Shown: positions 34,303-47,300, counted from the stretch's first letter. The stretch is DNA of 64,000 nt from Allium sativum (GCA_030737875.1 CM060922.1:761743603-761807602), one strand, 5' to 3'. Program-made: numbers and translations. Notes: generated by a model from the sequence alone, not told the origin.

Positions 34303-37300
34303 TGTAACGACCTATCTTTTTGCCCGATTCTCGCCGGAAATTAAACCAACTTAAGATCGTTCACAAAGACGAATTGTTATGGGTACATACATATATTAAA
34401 CAAAATAACATGACTTTCATTGCAAATTACAATGTTACATCAGAGTTACATAGAATATCAGAGTTACAAATATATACACAGCGGAAGAAAAGAAAATAAC
34501 TTTACTCTCAGCGGAAGATCAAAACACAGCGGAAGCTTCAAATTATCGTGGACTCCAACTCTAAAAGCGCTCTAAATCCTGCTCCAGCGATCCATAACTG
34601 CAAAACTAAACTACTGGCTGCCCGTGCGAAAAATCATGGGCACCCAGAGTTTAGGTGAGGGAACAATAAACTCCAGGTCAGTCGTGGGACTGGTGTGAGA
34701 ACTCAAACAGTTAGATTCATTTTTAAAGTTGGGAACTTCACCGGATCACGCCGCTAACGCGGAACGGATTTACTCCATGTGAATACCCGTGCATATAAAT
34801 GCGCAATGTCTTTTGAAAATGAAGCTATCATAAGCTCGTCCCACATCACACAATGCAAGCGCACACCAGATGGCCGAGTTTTATCTTATGACAACCAAAT
34901 ATGCTTTCATACGAAAAATTCTCTTCAATACCATAATATATATATATATATATATAGTGTGGAAAACATTTCGCAAGTAAATGTATTAATCCTAGACAGC
35001 ATATACCCCATAATATATGTTGCCATATATATATACAATCAAAATCGTATGGCTCGCATAAGAAATTTGGGTTTCCAACTTGATGATTCCTGGCACGAAA
35101 GATCAATCAGGGATACAAAACGAAGTGCCTCAACGACTTTTTCGACCATACGCGGACACCGACTACACATCGTCAGGGCAGATCAACGGTTTTCGACCAG
35201 ACACGGCCCCCCGAACATACCCAACTTCCCCAGGTTCATAAGTGGTTTCCCACTGCTGCACAGCTTCATCATCAATTCATATATAAGTATAAAACCTAGC
35301 CGCCAGTTTCTCATCAATCCGGGGTGTGAGGTTTGTTGATGTCACGTCATATGCAAAGCTATTCTTCGATAAGCCATTCTTTGATCATCACTAGCTCGTC
35401 TCATAACTTGGGTATGTCACATTGAACATTCACGACATATCACTGATTTCAATCAATGCATACCCTCTAAGTTCATATGACTTAGAGACGAGGATAATAT
35501 ATTGCCACAGATCCGATATACATTAATGGAAATCAGTGCTATGCGGTCAATTTCAATGTCAGACACACCATCCATACAAGTCCGTTCTAGGTCTGAACGG
35601 AACAACAACCCGAAAATACTTAAATATGTTCAGGTCTCATGCAACTCATACCTCGTACTGGGTGGCCTACCCAACCGAGACATCAATCAACAATCAATCT
35701 AAACAGATTCAAATATTCCCGGTCTTCATTCACTCGTTCACCAAGTCTTGAATTGTTTCAAAACGTCGTTTTATTACTTGGAATGATTTCGAACATATAT
35801 TCGATCCCGGTCTTTCCAAGTAACAAGCGTACTTTAAAACAGTAGCTATGGTTTACACAGGCCTTTCAATTTAAAACCTCCTTCCAAATGATTATCAATT
35901 CATATATAATTCAAGATTTGAATTATTTTAAATTTATACATCTCATTATCATCTTAAACTCTTCTTCGAAATCCAAGATTTATAACCTCGCTTTACTTCT
36001 TATCTTTAATCCCCTCAAATCCAAGGTTTGATTAAATCTCCAATTATGATATGAATTTCCATCATTCAATCTCATCGGTTTTCAAGAATGATATTATTGA
36101 AGATATGATTCACGACAAACCCAAATCAATCGATATTGAATCATAAATTACACAGAAATTTTATCCACTTATATTTGATATAAATCCTCATAATCAATGA
36201 ATGCTATGAGTGGAATAACGATATAATAATATCTTCCAAATTCCCCAGATAGTATTCATTTACACCATGAAATTTTATACGAAATATCGAAGATGATTTC
36301 TATCTAACTTATTTCAATCAGGTGGAGAAATCCATATCTTAATTAAAAGATTTATTCAACTCTTTGATATTTGATCTGGATAGAAATAACCTCAACTTAT
36401 CTTCAATATTGATCTCCGTATCCAACTCATATTATAAGTGGAATAACGGTGAATTACCTTTTAAATTCCTCAGATAATATGAATTTTCACCCACCGAGTT
36501 AATATCAAACATCCGAAGAATTATCTCTAACAGTATCCAAATTTAAAATTTGAAAAACCCATTTCTATCCCATATACAATATTTCCAATACTTTAATAAA
36601 TCTCCGAACTATTTATTCTTATAGTCAAATAACAGTTTATGCTTATGAATTTCAAACCAATAACAATATTTGGGAGTGTTACCAAAGCACTGCTGTTAAA
36701 ATATCCATTTAAATCAAATAGATTAAAAATTTATTCGAAATTCAAATATTTCAATTCTAATCACCTTCTTTTTAGGAACTATCATAACTTCTCCAATTTA
36801 CTCAACTTGTTTTATTCGATTTCCGTTATGATTGGCAACTACAGTATTTCAAACTTGTTTTGAATATAACTTAAAAATCATATGTCGAAAAAAAATCAAA
36901 ATTTTCCTTTCCATTCAGATTCTATTATTATTTGAAATCAACGCGCCTTATTTCAAGTCAAATTAATTTAAAATAATCAAGTTAAAACCATTCAACTTGA
37001 AATCGATATTTTCGAATTGTCGCATCATAGTGCGTTCTATTCACCATATAATGATTTAAATATAAATTATTCAAATCCTTTTCAAATTTAATTTATATTT
37101 CCAAATCATTTGAAACAGGTTTAAATTATATTTCAAAATTTGATTTTGAATTTTCCATCCGGTTGTCGGACCAGTTAGGGATAGCCAGGGAGAGCAGGAA
37201 ACTGTATTTCCAGACCCAAGCCTAGACACTATCCTCTCTGTCATCCTAGAACGTTCTGGCGTCTATATATATTATCATATTATGTTTTTCAAAACTTATA

Positions 37301-39725
37301 AAGCCAAAATCAAATTTTCAAAAATCTTATTTTTGAAATAATTTGAACATGATAATATCTAATATTAGAAAATCAACTTCGTTTATATGGAAGGGGGATA
37401 AAATCGATCACCTGTATAATCCCATAACAATTGTATTGTGTGTGCATCATACAACAGGGTAAATCAACCATGATGATAATGAATTATCGTTATCATCAAC
37501 AACAACCAATTCGGTTGTGCACAAGCGTTACTGTCGATAACGCTTTCCAGTGTTCAGTGTATTATCTAACTACATGCACGTCCATTCACATAATAACATC
37601 CATCACACAATCATCATCGACAAGTCATAATTAACTCAGCTAATTTTAATTAACTAATTTAAATAAATAAAATTTAAATTAGAAGTTCTCACCGACATTG
37701 TGCTCTGACAAAGACGGTCTTCCCTAAACTGCACTTTGAATCCATTAGATAGTTGGATCGCTCCTCCATCCTTGAACTTGTCTTCGTTCACCGCTCCATC
37801 CTTCCTTCCATTCAGCCCTCTATTTTGCCTGTCTATGTGCACCGCAACTTCACCACCAACTGCCGCATGTACATTTTCCCAGCCTATTGCTCAATACATG
37901 CGGCTACTTTTCCTACAACTAAATGTTCTCACCAATATTACACTTTTATTTCCTCCATGTGTTGAACTACCATTTAGTGTGGAGACTAAACAACACCCCT
38001 CATACCATACCCCATATTTCCACGTCCAAGCAAAAACTGAAGACTTATAACTTTGTACCCCGCCCTCCTTTACATGCGCAGGTTAAAGAGGTGACCTATA
38101 TTTGCTGAGAGGGAATAAGAGCTGGTGTTGAGGATGAAAGGAGATATTTCATTTTTTTCCTTCTCAAAAGGTACCTGCGCTTGCATGCAAATATTGGGAG
38201 AAGCATCTACGGGTGCATGGACGGTGAAGCTCAGGGAATGGGATGCGTGAGTGTGGTGGAAGCTGACTGTAAGGACAAAAACTTGGTTCTAAGGGGAGGA
38301 GAAAGGGAAACTGAGGTTGTGAGGTGTAGGTGGCAGTTGCAGGTAGCTAAAGGGCAAGTCATGGGCTGTTTTCACGGGAAGGAGGTGCTTTGATCAGTTT
38401 GAAGGGGGAGGAAGAACTTTGGCGTTAGAGAGAGGGCTGAGACTGTTTTGAGGAGGGGTAGTATCAGGTTTTTAAGGAAAGAAGAGGGAGGAGCTGGGTT
38501 ATGCGCAGAGGAGCTAGGGGTCTAAGTGTGCCGGAGAGTGGAGAGGAAGTGGCAGAGACGGTGGAGCTGATGGGAAGGGTGTATGGTCGGTGCGCGAGTA
38601 ACATGGAAAGGGCGAGCTGATTATAGAGGAGAAGAGGAAACTGTCGGTGGAGTTTGGGAAGGAGAAAAATCGAGCTGATGCATGTGGGAAGAAGGACAGA
38701 CGCGCACAAAAGAAATGGTGGAAAAACATTTCACCGCATGCTGTTTCCAAGTGGTAGATGCAAACAGAAATAAACAGCACGTGTCCCCTACAAACCTCAG
38801 TTATTTACACGTATATTATTTACCTGTATTATTGATTTTTTTTTTTTCTAACCCAAAGACATCAAAGTACAAGTAACATGAGAAGAGGGGACGTCAAGAG
38901 AGGAGAGCACGTGGGAGAAGATTCAGAACCCGTATGACCCTTGTAAATTTCGTCCAAAATATAATACAAAGTTTAAATGGGCCTTATTTATCTGCAGCTG
39001 TAATCCGCAATATTGAACCAGCAACAAACGATCCAAGTAGCATGAACAAATGGCAACACAACAATCTACTAGTTTCTCAAGTATCTACCCTTTATTTACT
39101 CTAATACACCTACTATGTGTATATATACAATACAAGAGTATTTTCAAAAGCAATCTCAAATTAAATTTTCTTTACTAAATTCAAACAATTATGTATATAG
39201 CCAGTTGTTTACATATATGGGTAACTTATCATATATCTTAGTCACTTATTTGCAATACCTATATCAAAATATTTCTCTATATCATTTATCAAATATATTT
39301 ACATATATAATTTACCAGAATTTATACCAAAATGGTTTAAAATAAATACTTATCAATCCTTATAAAATTTTATAAATATAATTAAAATTTACCAACATAA
39401 AATATAATAATCATTCTTGTAAAAGTCCTAAAATAAATTATCCTTTACAAAATCATTTACAAAACAATATTATCAAAGATTAGAAAATATTATTACTTAA
39501 ACATGAAATCTTATAAATTAAATATAAACTTTTAAAATAGTTTTTTCCTTATACCCAATCATAGTTTATAAAATAACACAAGATACTTTATTCAAAATTT
39601 AAAAATTCATATATTCAAACCTTATAAAACAAATATATATTCAGAAAATCCAACATTATATAATAAAATCCAAATTCATATATTAAAAATCCAAATCAAC
39701 TTGGTAAAATTTATGGGATGTTACA
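34303..39725 (-). repeat. 5' LTR of element D (5423 bp)
   Basis: Near-identical to 26834-32242; the differences are scattered substitutions, a longer TA run (about 34937-34956) and one short duplication (CCTTTACAAAATCATTTACA near 39442). It keeps all the motifs described for the left LTR, at equivalent positions. The low divergence makes D younger than B and C. Confidence 0.9.
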
Positions 39726-40524
39726 ATAATGGTCCTGTAAAAATAAGGTTAAGCACAAATAAAAGCGGTTAGTCAAGTTAGGCGTAGTCCAAACAGGTAG
39801 CGTAAAAAATATTATTAGATTAGGCTTACTTAAAATATTAGGCATATTAAATTTCGTGATTAGTGTCAGTGCATTATACTATTGTGCTACCTTCTTCATT
39901 TCAGTTCCTTCCCAGGCGGTTACCGTTTCATTACATACGTTAGCTACAAATACATTATTTAACTAAACTACATGTTTACGTTACTATATATGACCCGATT
40001 AATGATTATAATAAGGCACAATTAAAGAAACACTTAAGATACTTAAAACCCCATTAGCATATTCAAACATGTTTACGCTCATTTAAACTTATTTGGGAAA
40101 AACTGTAGATTTCGGTTGGCACAAAATACATTACCACTGTTCACTTCCTTCTTATTTCAGCTGTTGTTGCTAAACCACCTTCGAGCTTCACATAATCATT
40201 CCACGAGTCCACCCTCCACCGTAGCACTGCACGACTCTGCTACCCTCTCTTCCCAACGTCTGGCTTCGCACAGCACCACAATGTTGACCTTGCCACCCAT
40301 CATCATTCGCCAACCCACGGCCCCACTTCGAGCTTCCACCTATCCTCTCCCATTCTGCGCCAGCCTGTGCTCCACCCTGGCCACTTCACCAGGCCACGAC
40401 TCCATCCACACCACGGCAACCGAACTTCCTTCATAAGGACGCACTCCAACATATGATGCTCCATTTTCCGTGAATGCTACTGCTACAATTTACAGTGGGA
40501 GTTTGCTTTTGATTTTTGATTTAC
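39726..40524 (-). repeat. 5' LTR of element C, part 2 (truncated)
   Basis: The C LTR continues after D (matching about 15975-16720) and stops abruptly near 40517-40524, where sequence of element E begins. The remaining ~1.7 kb of this LTR, present at 19943-21571 in the other copy, is missing. Short frames here, such as 40116-40436, are diverged versions of the C-rich stretch at 16348 and are not genes. Confidence 0.8.
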
Positions 40525-40705
40525 AGGAAAGATTCAAAACGGAGAATTCGAAGGATATAGATATGGCTATTGGGGATTATGCTTTTCTTTCAAAAACTTT
40601 TCTCTTAAAAGACATGTCTTTGAAAATATTTCTTCCAAAAATGTTTTAGAAAAATAGCTTTCTAAAAATTTTATCTGTTCCGGTAACCTTTGCTCTGATA
40701 CCACG
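40525..40705 (-). mobile_element. Orphan 5' leader of a second E-type element, with primer-binding site
   Basis: These 181 bp repeat 48829-49009, the leader between the E primer site and the gag splice acceptor. They lie outside the E 3' LTR, where no leader belongs. A second primer-binding site is at 40692-40703. The simplest reading is that the LTR at 40706 was once the 5' LTR of another, truncated E copy. The breakpoint is only 12 nt from the predicted acceptor. Confidence 0.82.
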
Positions 40706-41957
40706 TGTAACACCCCACGCCCGCTATGGTCACTCTCTAAGGGAATGCCATAGCATCGGTGGAGTATTTTAGTGAATATAGAACAGAAAAATTACAACAA
40801 GACAGATAAATAGTACTTAAAATTTAAAACATCATCTCATAACAGCGGAAATAAACATGTCTGGTTACATCATAAAACCACAATAAAAGTCAAGTACAAT
40901 ATCCATCAAAATAAAGAAGTACATAATCCCACTCTCTCATACAATAGCCAGGACAAAAGAAAAGATAACTGGGTAACTGGAGCTTTACATCTATCCAAGC
41001 TCCTAAAGACTGGAACAGCAATCCGATCAAGCTCCACTACTGCTAGGACCCACCGTAGGACCTGAGGGTTGGGAAAAAGATAAAAAAACAACGGGATCAG
41101 ACATAAGTCTGAGCGAGTCCTATAACTTTAACAATACAATCATTAAAGTAACCAGAGAAGACATAAACTTGACATACGGTAATGTCTGGGGATGAATGGC
41201 TACACCAAGCAGCTTGGTAGACTTAGGATAAACTAAGATAACTGTAAAGACGCATCTACCCACCCAAGGATAATTACTAACTGCACCACACCAGTCATTC
41301 CTACTCAAAGATTGATCCCACCCAAGGACTTAAAAGAAAGATATAACTAGTAGTTTCATGTACCCCTAGCTGACCACATAGGTGCCGTCTGCCCCTATCT
41401 CCACTAGGTGTACCCCACTACTCCCCATTGATCGGCTCCCTACCGTAGATACCCGTGCTGGTCCCACAATGGGGTGTATCATTCCCCAAAGTGGCCACCT
41501 GATAATATCAACGGTGCACGGCTTTATATCTACACGATGCAACAACGACTTACCAACCAGCCCGGGTCCACACACGCATATGAAACCCGTTGATCCTGCG
41601 TTGCCACCGCTAACCCGTTTTGGCCTTTTATAGTCAAGCCCAATATGCGTGTCCCGTCACCCGACTAGAGTCGAGCCCACAAAGATACGTTTGGGATATT
41701 GGTTGAAATGGGCCCCCCACAAGCTACCCACCTAAGCTTGTCACTTATCTAGTGTATCCCACTTAACCCTTTAATCATGTTTAATTACATGTTTCCACTT
41801 GGTTAAGTATTCTAATCGTATTTTCTATTGCCACCCAAGGCAACCCACTAGATTTCCACATGCCACCCAAGGCACCCACTTAACCCCTCATGTCCCTCTA
41901 CATGCTAATATGGTTAAGTGTTTCTTAATTAATTAATTAAGATCATGACCTCATAAA

Positions 41958-42050
41958 GACCTCTCACATTAGACCATCTTTTATGACTGCTGGATATGCC
42001 GGTTGGTTCCGGGCAGACTTCTGTCATAAAAAGGGTCTAACCTCGTGTCT
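41958..42050 (-). ncRNA. Structured repeat unit 1 in the E LTR (RNA stem-loop)
   Basis: TTTTATGAC (41979-41987) pairs perfectly with GTCATAAAA (42023-42031); an inner helix joins GCCCGG and CCGGC around a 6-nt loop. The flanks (GACACGAGGTTAGAC... and ...TAATGTGAGAGGTC on the element strand) are conserved with three other units. The outer stem bases differ between units but stay complementary, which is evidence for selection on RNA structure. The other LTR keeps it at 50262-50354. Confidence 0.6.
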
Positions 42051-42082
42051 TTACTTTAATCACGTATTCAATTTATGACTAA

Positions 42083-42174
42083 GACCTCTCACATTGGGCC
42101 AATCATTTGTAGCCGCTGGATGGCCGGTCGGTTCCGGGCAGACTTCCGCTACAAAAGGGTCCAACCTCGTGTCT
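42083..42174 (-). ncRNA. Structured repeat unit 2 in the E LTR
   Basis: TTTGTAGC (42106-42113) pairs perfectly with GCTACAAA (42148-42155), with bases different from unit 1 in four positions of the stem. The inner GCCCGG/CCGGC helix is kept. The unit starts 125 bp from unit 1 in a tandem arrangement also seen in the solo LTR. Copy in the other LTR: 50387-50478. Confidence 0.6.
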
Positions 42175-42499
42175 TAGTTGATTAATTACACCTAATTAAT
42201 CACCCCCATATTAATTATCCCTAATTAATATCAAGTTTTTCATAACATGGGTAGACCTAACTCAATAGGTAAATTCCCATGGGGTAGACCTAACTCAATA
42301 GGTAAATTCCCACTTATGTTAATTTATTTTTATGGTATGCTTAATCATACCCAATCATACTTTTATTAACATATTTATTAACCCCATCGTTCCCCACGTA
42401 AATCGTTCTCATTTCATGACATAATAAAAGGGAAGATCCATCACAAATATCATGGGTTTAACCAAATCTTAGCATATAACTTTGTCATGGGTTAAGAGG

Positions 42500-43080
42500 A
42501 TGTCAACTTGCATATATGAGCATATATTAACCCAACTACATTTAACCCAACTTGCATATTATCATACACATATCTTGCATAACAATGTTGAACTTGCATA
42601 TAAGCATTCTCATAACTTGCATAACATGTTAAACATGCATTTAAGCATACACATAACTTGCATAAGCATTCACATTCTTGCATAAGCATTCACATACTTG
42701 CATAAGCATGCATAACTTGCATATCATGTTAAACTTGCATTTAAGCATATACATAACTTGCATAAGCATTCACATACTTGCATAAGCATGCATAACTTGC
42801 ATATCATGTTAAACTTTCATTTAAGCATATACATAACTTGCATATGAACTTGCATAACAACCTACACATAACTTACATAACATCATACACATAACTTGCA
42901 TATGAACTTGCATAACTCACTTGTTAAACATGCATAAACCCACTTATTAGATATGCATAAACCCACTTATTAAACATGCATAAACCAACTTACTAAACAT
43001 GCATAAACCCACTTGTTAAACATGCATAAACCAACTTACTAAACATGCATAAACCCACTTGTTAAACATGCATAAACATA
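42500..43080. repeat. Tandem short repeats ACTTGCATAAGCATTCACAT / AAACATGCATAAACC in the E LTR
   Basis: An ~80-bp block (ATAACTTGCATATCATG...) occurs twice, then 20-22-bp units of the form CATGCATAAACCCACTTRTTA occur about seven times. The same array is at 50804-51384 in the other LTR, with no visible change in copy number. It lies in R/U5, inside the predicted intron. Confidence 0.85.
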
Positions 43081-43387
43081 GGAAAACATAGAGTAGCATA
43101 TCATTACAAATGATTCAAACTCACTAATCCGCATTTAAGACCATAAGTCTCATTACACCCAATCTACTTACTTTAGCAATTGATGTTAAAGTGATAGAAA
43201 CTCACCAAACCCAAGATTAGCAAACTTATGAAGTGGAATTAGTTGCTAAATATGAAGAAGATGATGATTAGAAGTTGATTAGCTTGCAACTTCCTTCATA
43301 AATTAGTGGAGGCTCTCTCAAGTTTGATTTTGGCGGCATGAGGCCATCATTACTATTTTTAGTATGGATTATGGTAGGTTTAGGGTG

Positions 43388-43395
43388 TATTTATA
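43388..43395 (-). promoter_or_regulatory. TATA box, E 3' LTR
   Basis: The minus strand reads CTATAAATACACCC, a strong plant TATA box, about 480 bp inside the U3 edge. The same site in the 5' LTR (51692-51699) would drive the element's transcript. Confidence 0.7.
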
Positions 43396-43871
43396 GATTA
43401 GGGGAGTGTTTTAGGCCCTTAGATTAACCCTAGGTTAGATTAGGTCCGTTAGATTTAGGAAATCTCTAGAACACAGCCCTCTAAGCCAGCCTAAAACCCA
43501 ACCTGGTGCACCCAGGTTCTCTGGACGCCGCGCCCATATCGATAGGCAAGTCGACCCCCCTGTCGACAGGCCTGTCGACAGCCCTGTCGACATGGTTAGG
43601 GCGGGAACTTTCCCGCCTGACCCCGCTTGTTCCATTCCAAAATCTGAAATTTTAAATTTTTAAATCTGTTTTTATCTTTGAATTTTCTGCCAACTTCATC
43701 GGGCCATAACTGGGCCATACGGACTCCAATTCTCGAAAACTCGGACTCTATTTCGCGTATTTTTCCGAGACGAACGCAATGACGCAGCCCGTTGCCCCCA
43801 ATTCCCACATCTGAGATTATTTATCCTATAATTAGTGAATTTTAGTATTAACTAAAATTCGGGGTGTTACA

Positions 43872-43905
43872 TTCTTCCCTCCTTAAAGGATTTCGTCCCC
43901 GAAAT
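43872..43905 (-). other. Polypurine tract and hairpin of element E
   Basis: TTCTTCCCTCCTTAAAGG directly follows the 3' LTR edge, so the element strand has a purine tract for plus-strand DNA priming. The hairpin ATTTCG/CGAAAT lies at 43890-43905. Confidence 0.85.
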
Positions 43906-44381
43906 CTCTAAGCTAAGGAGAATGCATATCCTACCATCCAAACAACCATCTACTCAATCCATCAAACACGAGCATCCATTGTCCTTAAAACAATTTCTAA
44001 TGATGTATGAGCATATGCAAAAAGTGTGTGTATATGTTCCCTATCTAATGTATGAACATATGCAAACCATGATAGTGCCATGCATCCATTATGTATGCGA
44101 GAGAACCCTATCGACACATACAATATCTACATGAGTGCACAATCATTCACCAAAATGCATCATCCATATGATAACACAATCATTATACATCCATAAATAT
44201 AGCTTCCTACACACAATTTTATGCAATGTGCAATATGAAGTGATTGAGCCGATCTAGTGCCTAGAGTGTGTATATATGCATCCACGAGCAACCACTAGCA
44301 ACCACTTGCATCCACTTGCATCCATCAACCATAACATGTCTCAAACACATGTTTCAACCATAGGTTTACCTTATCTAAAGG

Positions 44382-47300
44382 TCAAACAGTACTAACGAGA
44401 GGACATACTAAAGATAAGATAAGTACTAGACAAGCGATAAAGGAGAAGTTAAAAGACATACTCTCAAAAAGAAATGGATACAAAGAACGCATCTTCGCTT
44501 CCGTCTCCCAAGTAGCATTGCTTTCGTCATCTCCCCATTGCACTTTAACTAGCTGAACCTCTCTGTTCCTCAACTTCCTAGTTTCTGACCCAAGGATGCG
44601 AGTAGGAGCTCGTCGAACAGTCGCATCACGCTCTACTTCCACTTCTTTAAGCAAGCTCGGCTCTACCACCTCTGCCGTCTCATGTAAGCACTTCCTCAAA
44701 TGGGACACATGGAATACATCATGTACACCACTAAGTCTGTCGGGCAACTCCACTCTATATGCCATCCGTCCGATCCTTTCCTTAATAGGAAACGGCCCCA
44801 CGAACCTTGGTGCTAACTTTCCAACAGATCCAAAGCGAACCACATTTCGTAACGGAGACACTTTGACAAAGACCATGTCCCCAACTTCAAACTCAAAATC
44901 CGTCCTTCTCTTGTCCGCATAAGATTTTTGCCTATCCTGCGCTGCTTTCATCCTTCTTCGAATCAAGTCAATCTTCTCAGAAGTCTCCCTAATCATATCA
45001 GGCCCAAGCAAGATCTTATCCGTAGATTCCCACCAACATGTAGGTGATCGACAAGGCCTTCCATAGAGAGCTTCGAAAGGAGCCATACCAATACTGGACT
45101 GAAAGTTGTTATTATATGCGAACTCCACCAATGGAAGATGCTCTTCCCATGTACCTCCAAAATCTAAGATACAAAGCCTCAAAAGGTCTTCTAGAACACG
45201 ATTCACCCTCTCAGTCTGGCCGTCCGTCTGAGGATGATATGCGGTGCTCAGACACAATTGAGTCCCCACTGCTTCTTGCAAGCTTCTCCAGAACTCGCTA
45301 GTGAAGATAGGATCTCGATCACTCACTATGCTAGAGGGTACCCCATGCAATCGAACTATCTCTCGAAGATATACAGAAGCTAGCCATGGAGCGGTCCTCT
45401 TGCTCTTCACAGGTATGAAATGGGCGCTCTTAGTAAGTCTGTCTACCACCACCCAAATTCCCGTATTACCCTTTCTTGATCTGGGTAACCCGTCAATAAA
45501 ATCCATCGAGACGCTATCCCACTTCCATTGCGGAACTTCCAATGGGTGAACCAACCCACCTGGTTTCTTTTGCTCCGCTTTCACTTGCTGGCACACCAAG
45601 CATCGAGCGACATACTCGGCCACATCTTTCTTCATACCGGCCCAGAAGAAAACCCTCTTCATGTCTTGGTACATCTTGTCCCCACCGGGATGAATGGTCA
45701 TCTTAGAACGGTGTGCATCATCAAGAATAACCTTCCTCAAACCCTCGTCTTGCGGTACACAAAGTCTACCGTCTCTACGCAAGCACCCCCTATCGTCTAA
45801 GGTGTACCTACTCAAATGGCTGGACGACTCCCCCCTTATGAGCTTCTCCACCAACTCAACCAACTGTGGGTCGTCCCTCTGTGCTTCTCCAATCCGTCCC
45901 AAAAGAGTAGGTCTGACCTCCAAGGATGCTAGCAAACCGGGTACATAATCAATGGAAGGTCTGAAATCAAACATCGAGATAAATTCCAAGCTTCGTTGTT
46001 CCACAAACAATGGACTCAAGGACAACCTCTTTCTGCTCAAGGCGTCCGCCACCACGTTACCCTTGCCAGGGGTATACGCTATCTCGAAATCATAGGATGC
46101 TAAGAACTCCATCCACCTTTGCTGTCTCAAATTCAAATCCTTCTGAGAAAACAAGTACTTCAATGATTTGTGGTCAGTGAACAATTCGAATCTCTCACCA
46201 AGAAGATAATGGCGCCAAATCTTAAGCGCAAAAACAATAGCGGCCAACTCTAAATCATGGGTAGGGTAATTTTTCTCATGCACTCTCAACTGCCTTCCAC
46301 CATAGGCTATTACCCTTCCCTCTTGCATTAAGACTGCGCCTAGTCCTGTCCCACAAGCATCGGTATAGACAACAAACGGCTTGCTCCCATCTGGCAACAC
46401 TAAAACTGGAGCAGTGGTTAAAGCTCTCTTTAACCGTCGGAACGCATCATCACAATCTATGTCCCATGCGAAAACAAGATTCTTCTTCGTTAAGCGGGTT
46501 AATGGGGCTGATATCTTTGCGAAGTCTTTGATAAACTTCCTATAGTAACCCGCCAACCCCAAGAAACTTCTTACTTCGGTAGCATTCTTCGGAACCTTCC
46601 AATCCTGAATTGATACTACCTTCGCGGGATCCACAGCTATCCCTTCCTTGGAGACCACGTGCCCCAAGAAACGCACCTCCTTCCTCCAGAAGTGACATTT
46701 AGAGAATTTAGCCTTAAGGCTATGCGCTCGAAGAGTCTTCAATACCTCCCCAAGATGTAGGGCATGCTCTTCTTCACTCTTAGAAAATACTAAGATATCA
46801 TCCACAAAGACCACCACGAATTTATTAAGGAACTCCCTGAACACCCTACTCATCAAATCCACAAAGTATGCAGGGGCGTTTGTCAACCCAAATGGCATCA
46901 CCAGCCACTCATAGAAACCATCCGGAGTCCTAAAGGCAGTCTTGTCTATGCTATCCTCAGCCACCCTCAACTGATGAAACCCCGTGGCTAAGTCCAACTG
47001 AGAAAATACTGAAGCGCCAACCAACTGATCGAAAAGATCATCAATCCTCGGCAATGGGTGTCTATTCTTCTTTGTGAGCTTGTTTAGTTCTCTATAGTCT
47101 ACACAAAGTCTAAGGGACCCATCCGCCTTTGTAGCAAATACTACTGGAGCACCCCACTCCGATATACTTCGTCTTATGAACCCCTTCTCAAGCAACTCCC
47201 CTACTTGCTTATGGAGTTCCCTCCTCTCACGAGGAGCCATGTGGCGCACTGGTAAAGATACAGGTTTAGCATTATCCACCAGATATATTCGGAAGTCAAT

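Larger units (their letters stand above)
26834..39725 (-). mobile_element. Element D: complete non-autonomous LTR retrotransposon
   Basis: Two LTRs (5409 and 5423 bp) flank a 2060-bp interior without genes. The flanks are ATAAC (26829-26833) and ATAAT (39726-39730), a target-site duplication with one later change. C's LTR continues on both sides. The element is 12.9 kb, of which 84% is LTR. It has an initiator tRNA-Met primer site and a polypurine tract, so it can be reverse transcribed if proteins come from another element. The small reading frames in the LTRs are duplicated only because the LTRs are. Confidence 0.9.
40706..43871 (-). repeat. 3' LTR of element E (3166 bp)
   Basis: TGTAACACCCC at the left and GGGGTGTTACA at the right, perfect 11-bp inverted ends. 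From the right (U3) edge: TATA box at 43388-43395, donor-like GTGAGT at 43205, tandem repeats (about 42500-43080), two structured units (41958-42050, 42083-42174), hairpin 41097-41112 and CAGCGGAA at 40843-40850. U3 is only about 480 bp, so most of the LTR is transcribed R/U5. Confidence 0.93.

Noticed and set aside
34779..35339. 186-codon frame in LTR D
   Set aside because: In the other LTR (27310-27866) the same frame is broken into two because a TA run changed length, so it is not under coding constraint.
42500..43080. Possible CRISPR-like array of ~20-bp repeats
   Set aside because: Repeats and spacers are both variable and AT-rich, the context is a plant retrotransposon LTR, and there are no cas genes. 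It is a minisatellite.
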